A DNA stretch of 49,690 bases, taken from SIG440 sp045645805. GTDB lineage: Bacteria > Bacillota > Clostridia > Monoglobales > Monoglobaceae. The notes beneath the pieces were generated by a model. That model did not search any database. It had not been told where the DNA came from and was given only the letters and a program-made list of their open reading frames with translations. Positions 48,717 to 49,690 of this stretch are shown in pieces. Within the stretch, counting starts at the first letter, position 1. Every line of letters begins with the position of its first letter. A program made the translations under genes and the position numbers. The stretch is taken from contig JAZRJL010000003.1 in assembly GCA_045645805.1 (NCBI GenBank), positions 1-49,690 on the forward strand, in the 5' to 3' direction.

Positions 48717-48887
48717 GTGGCATTTTTTGATTGGAATAGAAATGGTAAAATAGATGCACAGGATATGTTTTTAGAATATAATATCTTCAAGGCTTGCACT
48801 GAAGAAGATGAAAATGAAAACATATATGATTCAGATGACGAATTAGATGAATATGATGAATTCCTTGATGATATGGATGAAGAGTAG
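48717..48887 (+). CDS. Acidic one-EF-hand protein
   Basis: A 56-aa protein starting at GTG, 6 nt after GGAGGA. Residues 5-16 (DWNRNGKIDAQD) form a canonical calcium-binding EF-hand loop with ligands at D5, N7, N9, D13 and D16. The tail is almost entirely acidic (DSDDELDEYDEFLDDMDEE, about half Asp/Glu). No signal peptide. It is flanked by other small genes in one strand-consistent run. Function unknown. Confidence 0.6.
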   Translation: MAFFDWNRNGKIDAQDMFLEYNIFKACTEEDENENIYDSDDELDEYDEFLDDMDEE

Positions 48888-48902
48888 AAACGGGGAAAGC
48901 TT

Positions 48903-49241
48903 ATGAAATTAGAAATTACCAAAGATAAATGGGAAATTATGCAGGAATTTTTTGGATTACATTCCATAAAAGTGGATGTTTGTTCCGTAATCACAGACGA
49001 AGCGCTTGTTACATTAGGCTTTGCTAAAAAAGTACCTTGTATTGTTGAATTGGATATTTCGGAAGAAGAGATAGACAGAATATGGGAAATTTGTAATGAT
49101 TATGATATTGCTGCATGCAACAGTGATTATTCTTTATCTATGAAATGGGATCCTATATTGTGCAAACGCGTTTACGAACCAATAGAGGCAGAAAAACTAA
49201 ACGCCAGATATGGGTCAATATACACATATTTTATGGAATAA
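48903..49241 (+). CDS. Hypothetical 112-aa protein
   Basis: Family not recognised. The product is mixed alpha/beta with an acidic helix (ELDISEEEIDRIWEICNDYD) and no membrane segment; GGGGAAAG precedes the ATG. It lies 15 nt after the EF-hand gene and 21 nt before the HTH gene, likely one operon. Confidence 0.6.
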   Translation: MKLEITKDKWEIMQEFFGLHSIKVDVCSVITDEALVTLGFAKKVPCIVELDISEEEIDRIWEICNDYDIAACNSDYSLSMKWDPILCKRVYEPIEAEKLNARYGSIYTYFME

Positions 49242-49262
49242 CAAATAATTGGAGAGTGTATT

Positions 49263-49690
49263 ATGAAACTATCACATCAAAAACTTAAAATGATGTATCT
49301 TGCAAAGATACTGATGGAAAAGACTGACGAGGAGCACACAATAACTGTGCCCGAAATGATTGCCGAGCTTTCAAAGCTTGGCATTTCTGCCGAGCGTAAA
49401 AGTATATATGATGACCTTGAATATTTGCAACTGTTCGGGCTTGATATCTGCTCAAACAAGACTCGCACAACCAACTACTACATAGCAAGTCGTGATTTTG
49501 AATTACCTGAACTGAAACTGTTGGTTGACAGTGTTCAGGCATCAAAGTTCATTACCCGTAAAAAGAGTATGGAGCTTATTTCAAAGATTGAAAAACTCAC
49601 CAGTCACGAGAATGCGAAAAAACTCCAGAGACAGGTGTTTATTACCAATCGTGTAAAGACAGTCAACGAGCAGATTTACTATAATGTTGA
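49263..49690 (+). CDS. HTH transcriptional regulator, WYL-type (partial, runs off the window)
   Basis: The first 142 codons are visible: MKLSHQKLKMMYLAKILMEK, then a winged helix with TVPEMIAELSKLGISAERKSIYDDLEYL (key residues ISAERKSIYDDLEYLQ). This matches the N-terminal DeoR-like HTH of WYL-domain regulators. The following ELKLLVDSVQASKFITRKKS is the usual linker before WYL. The WYL domain would lie beyond the window end. GGAGAG precedes the start. Confidence 0.78.
   Translation, partial: MKLSHQKLKMMYLAKILMEKTDEEHTITVPEMIAELSKLGISAERKSIYDDLEYLQLFGLDICSNKTRTTNYYIASRDFELPELKLLVDSVQASKFITRKKSMELISKIEKLTSHENAKKLQRQVFITNRVKTVNEQIYYNV

Noticed and set aside
1..49690. CRISPR arrays, tRNA, rRNA, complete insertion sequences
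   Set aside because: No regularly spaced repeats, no cloverleaf or rRNA signatures and no transposase-like reading frames were seen in the window.

Overview
The window reads as a chromosomal segment of an anaerobic, spore-forming, low-GC Firmicute of the class Clostridia, probably a gut Oscillospiraceae/Eubacteriales relative. The basis is an anaerobic (class III) ribonucleotide reductase operon, rubredoxin, an iron-type alcohol dehydrogenase, sporulation genes (SpoIIQ-like M23 peptidase, SpoIIIE/FtsK, SpoVT, a truncated SpoIIID), strong Shine-Dalgarno sites, and Gram-positive gene orders (str operon, nadD-yqeK-LCP-rsfS-leuS, rimP-nusA-ylxR-ylxQ-infB-rbfA-nrnA-truB-ribF). No tRNA, rRNA or CRISPR array was recognised.

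Layout. 1-1.5 kb: obgE. 1.5-2.2 kb: on the minus strand, two tandem copies of a structured RNA transcription unit, each with its own promoter and terminator, next to a 77-aa ORF. 2.2-4.0 kb: alcohol dehydrogenase, and a minus-strand rubredoxin-thioredoxin pair. 4.3-9.7 kb: ParB/Noc-like protein, SpoIIQ-like peptidase (apparently starting at AUU), uppP, spoIIIE/ftsK. 9.9-15.7 kb: HU, a TSCPD protein, then the str operon (L7Ae-like, rpsL, rpsG, fusA, tuf) starting from its own promoter without rpoBC. 15.7-16.5 kb: a small regulatory cassette (ribbon-helix-helix and XRE proteins, divergent small ORF). 16.7-20.9 kb: nrdG, nrdD with a fused C-terminal redoxin, and trxB, behind a consensus promoter overlapped by two NrdR-type boxes; nrdR itself lies at 34.5 kb. 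20.9-23.6 kb: spoVT, asparaginase, an esterase-like hydrolase. 23.8-33.8 kb: a zinc-ribbon membrane protein, nadD, yqeK, LCP, rsfS, leuS, an HD protein and nadE. 33.8-43.1 kb: a toprim protein, nrdR and the nusA-infB translation operon through ribF.

From 43.1 kb the region is accessory. A truncated spoIIID runs into a 47-bp sequence that recurs 3.94 kb later. Between the two copies lie an XRE regulator, a HipA/CtkA-like kinase, a probable DUF6933 protein, a small HTH protein and a 447-aa protein of unknown function, with their own promoter and no visible integrase. Beyond the second copy are a SWIM zinc-finger protein, a 30-aa Cys-rich membrane peptide, a one-EF-hand acidic protein, an unknown protein and a partial HTH protein.

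The strongest candidates for something undescribed are the tandem structured RNAs at 1.7-2.2 kb (stems preserved by different sequences, a possible pseudoknot, a conserved AUG-UAA start-stop in the apical loop) and the repeat-bounded kinase module at 43.5-47.5 kb. Also notable are the IF2 P-loop Lys-to-Asn change and the NrdD-redoxin fusion beside trxB.
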